Source: Anaerolineaceae bacterium
GTDB taxonomy: Bacteria; Chloroflexota; Anaerolineae; Anaerolineales; Anaerolineaceae
Assembly: GCA_030653365.1 (NCBI GenBank)
Contig: JAURZL010000015.1
Span: forward strand, 62,001 to 126,000
Direction of reading: 5' to 3'
DNA length: 64,000 bases
Shown here in pieces: positions 63,567-64,000 of the stretch (position 1 is its first letter; each line of letters begins with the position of its first letter). A model generated the notes under the pieces. That model made no database searches, was not told where the DNA came from, and was given only the letters and a program-made list of their open reading frames with translations. The position numbers and the translations under genes were made by a program.

Positions 63567-64000
63567 TTATTTCCCGATTTTTTTCACAATTAATGAAATT
63601 CCGCGTTTACTGACAACTGTGATTGGTGTACCCGCAGGCAGCTCGGTTTCATCCTCAGTAAAAGCACTCCATTCTTCTCCAGCTAATTGGATCGTTCCAT
63701 GGGGTGCCAATGCAGAATGAACATAACCTGTCAGTCCAATTAAAGATTCCATTCCAGTTCTTACAGGTGTTCGCATTGCTCGAATAGCAAATCGCAGGAT
63801 CACAAAAATACCACCAGCTAACAGAACCCCGGTAGATACGACCAGAGGAACTGAAACCTGAGGAAATCCAGGTGCTTCGATGGAGTTGAAAAGAACCAAT
63901 GAACCAACAATAAATGATAGTGCACCTGCAGCTGTCAGGGCACCATTAACAGGTGTCTTTATTTCCAGAATAAACAGGATGAACGCGGTTATCAAAAACA
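63567..64000 (-). CDS. NfeD-family protein, C-terminal part (5' end outside window)
   Basis: At least 144 residues are visible and the frame stays open to the window edge. Two to three hydrophobic segments (the KTPVNGALTAAGALSFIVGS region is characteristic) precede an OB-fold beta domain with LIGLTGYVHSALAPHGTIQL and GTPITVVSKRGISLIVKKI. This is the membrane plus OB-fold end of the long NfeD form, whose missing N-terminus is usually a ClpP-like serine protease. These proteins act with stomatin/SPFH partners; none is in the window. Confidence 0.88.
   Translation of the reverse strand, partial: FLITAFILFILEIKTPVNGALTAAGALSFIVGSLVLFNSIEAPGFPQVSVPLVVSTGVLLAGGIFVILRFAIRAMRTPVRTGMESLIGLTGYVHSALAPHGTIQLAGEEWSAFTEDETELPAGTPITVVSKRGISLIVKKIGK

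Overview
The window looks like a chromosomal segment of an AT-rich member of the Chloroflexota, most likely class Anaerolineae. This is an inference from style: Thr/Pro-rich linkers behind lipoprotein signals and kinase membrane anchors, very large multi-GAF histidine kinases, a Ser/Thr kinase fused to a TolB-type propeller, M32 and M3 peptidases, and an F420/LLM-type oxidoreductase. No rRNA, phage, insertion sequence or CRISPR array is seen. There is one tRNA (Lys, anticodon TTT). Genes are densely packed and no gap reaches 300 bases.

Layout. 1-572: 3' end of a hexapeptide-repeat protein. 831-8498: signalling cluster (REC with degenerate GGDEF, a 1731-residue multi-GAF kinase, a lone REC, an alpha/beta hydrolase without its nucleophile, a DCC-family protein). 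8554-13724: thiamine salvage operon with promoter, TPP riboswitch, terminator, thiN, thiB, thiP, thiQ and a DUF402 gene. 13708-20128: mixed genes (lipoprotein, LLM oxidoreductase, REC, M32 carboxypeptidase, Cys-cluster protein, NhaD/ArsB-type transporter with a CBS protein). 20371-22491: Ser/Thr kinase with propeller. 22713-22784: tRNA-Lys. 23032-34680: a probable beta-1,3-glucan (laminarin-like) utilisation locus. 34827-40017: oligoendopeptidase F, a TlpA-like thioredoxin, two histidine phosphatases and rarA. 40198-49600: small enzymes and metabolism, including a CoA-transferase pair, a 2-hydroxyacid dehydrogenase and a P5C dehydrogenase. 49754-51631: secreted metzincin protease. 51782-60598: a six-gene minus-strand run (C39-like peptidase, sbcD, CNNM/CorC-type protein, sbcC, two glycosyltransferases). 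60829-64000: glycogen phosphorylase, a UPF0316 membrane protein and the end of an NfeD protein.

How the genes work together. In the glucan locus an extracellular GH16 lipoprotein would cut the polymer, a binding protein and two permeases would import oligosaccharides (no ATPase gene is present locally), and a 1158-residue GH94-clan phosphorylase, probably of the GH161/GH149 type, would release glucose-1-phosphate. Regulation there is the most unusual part of the window. A LacI-type sugar-binding domain is fused, without its DNA-binding domain, to a histidine kinase, two receiver domains and an AraC DNA-binding domain. A separate 64-residue gene encodes only a LacI DNA-binding domain and sits directly behind a perfect LacI-family operator. 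The two halves of a LacI repressor are thus on two different proteins in one locus. In the thiamine operon, the aptamer 3' strand is complementary to the terminator 5' arm, which suggests a standard TPP-responsive terminator/antiterminator switch. Three genes (17767, 23032 and the minus-strand gene starting at 60598) have an extended -10 element 6-8 bases before the ATG and no Shine-Dalgarno sequence, so they may be translated from leaderless mRNAs.
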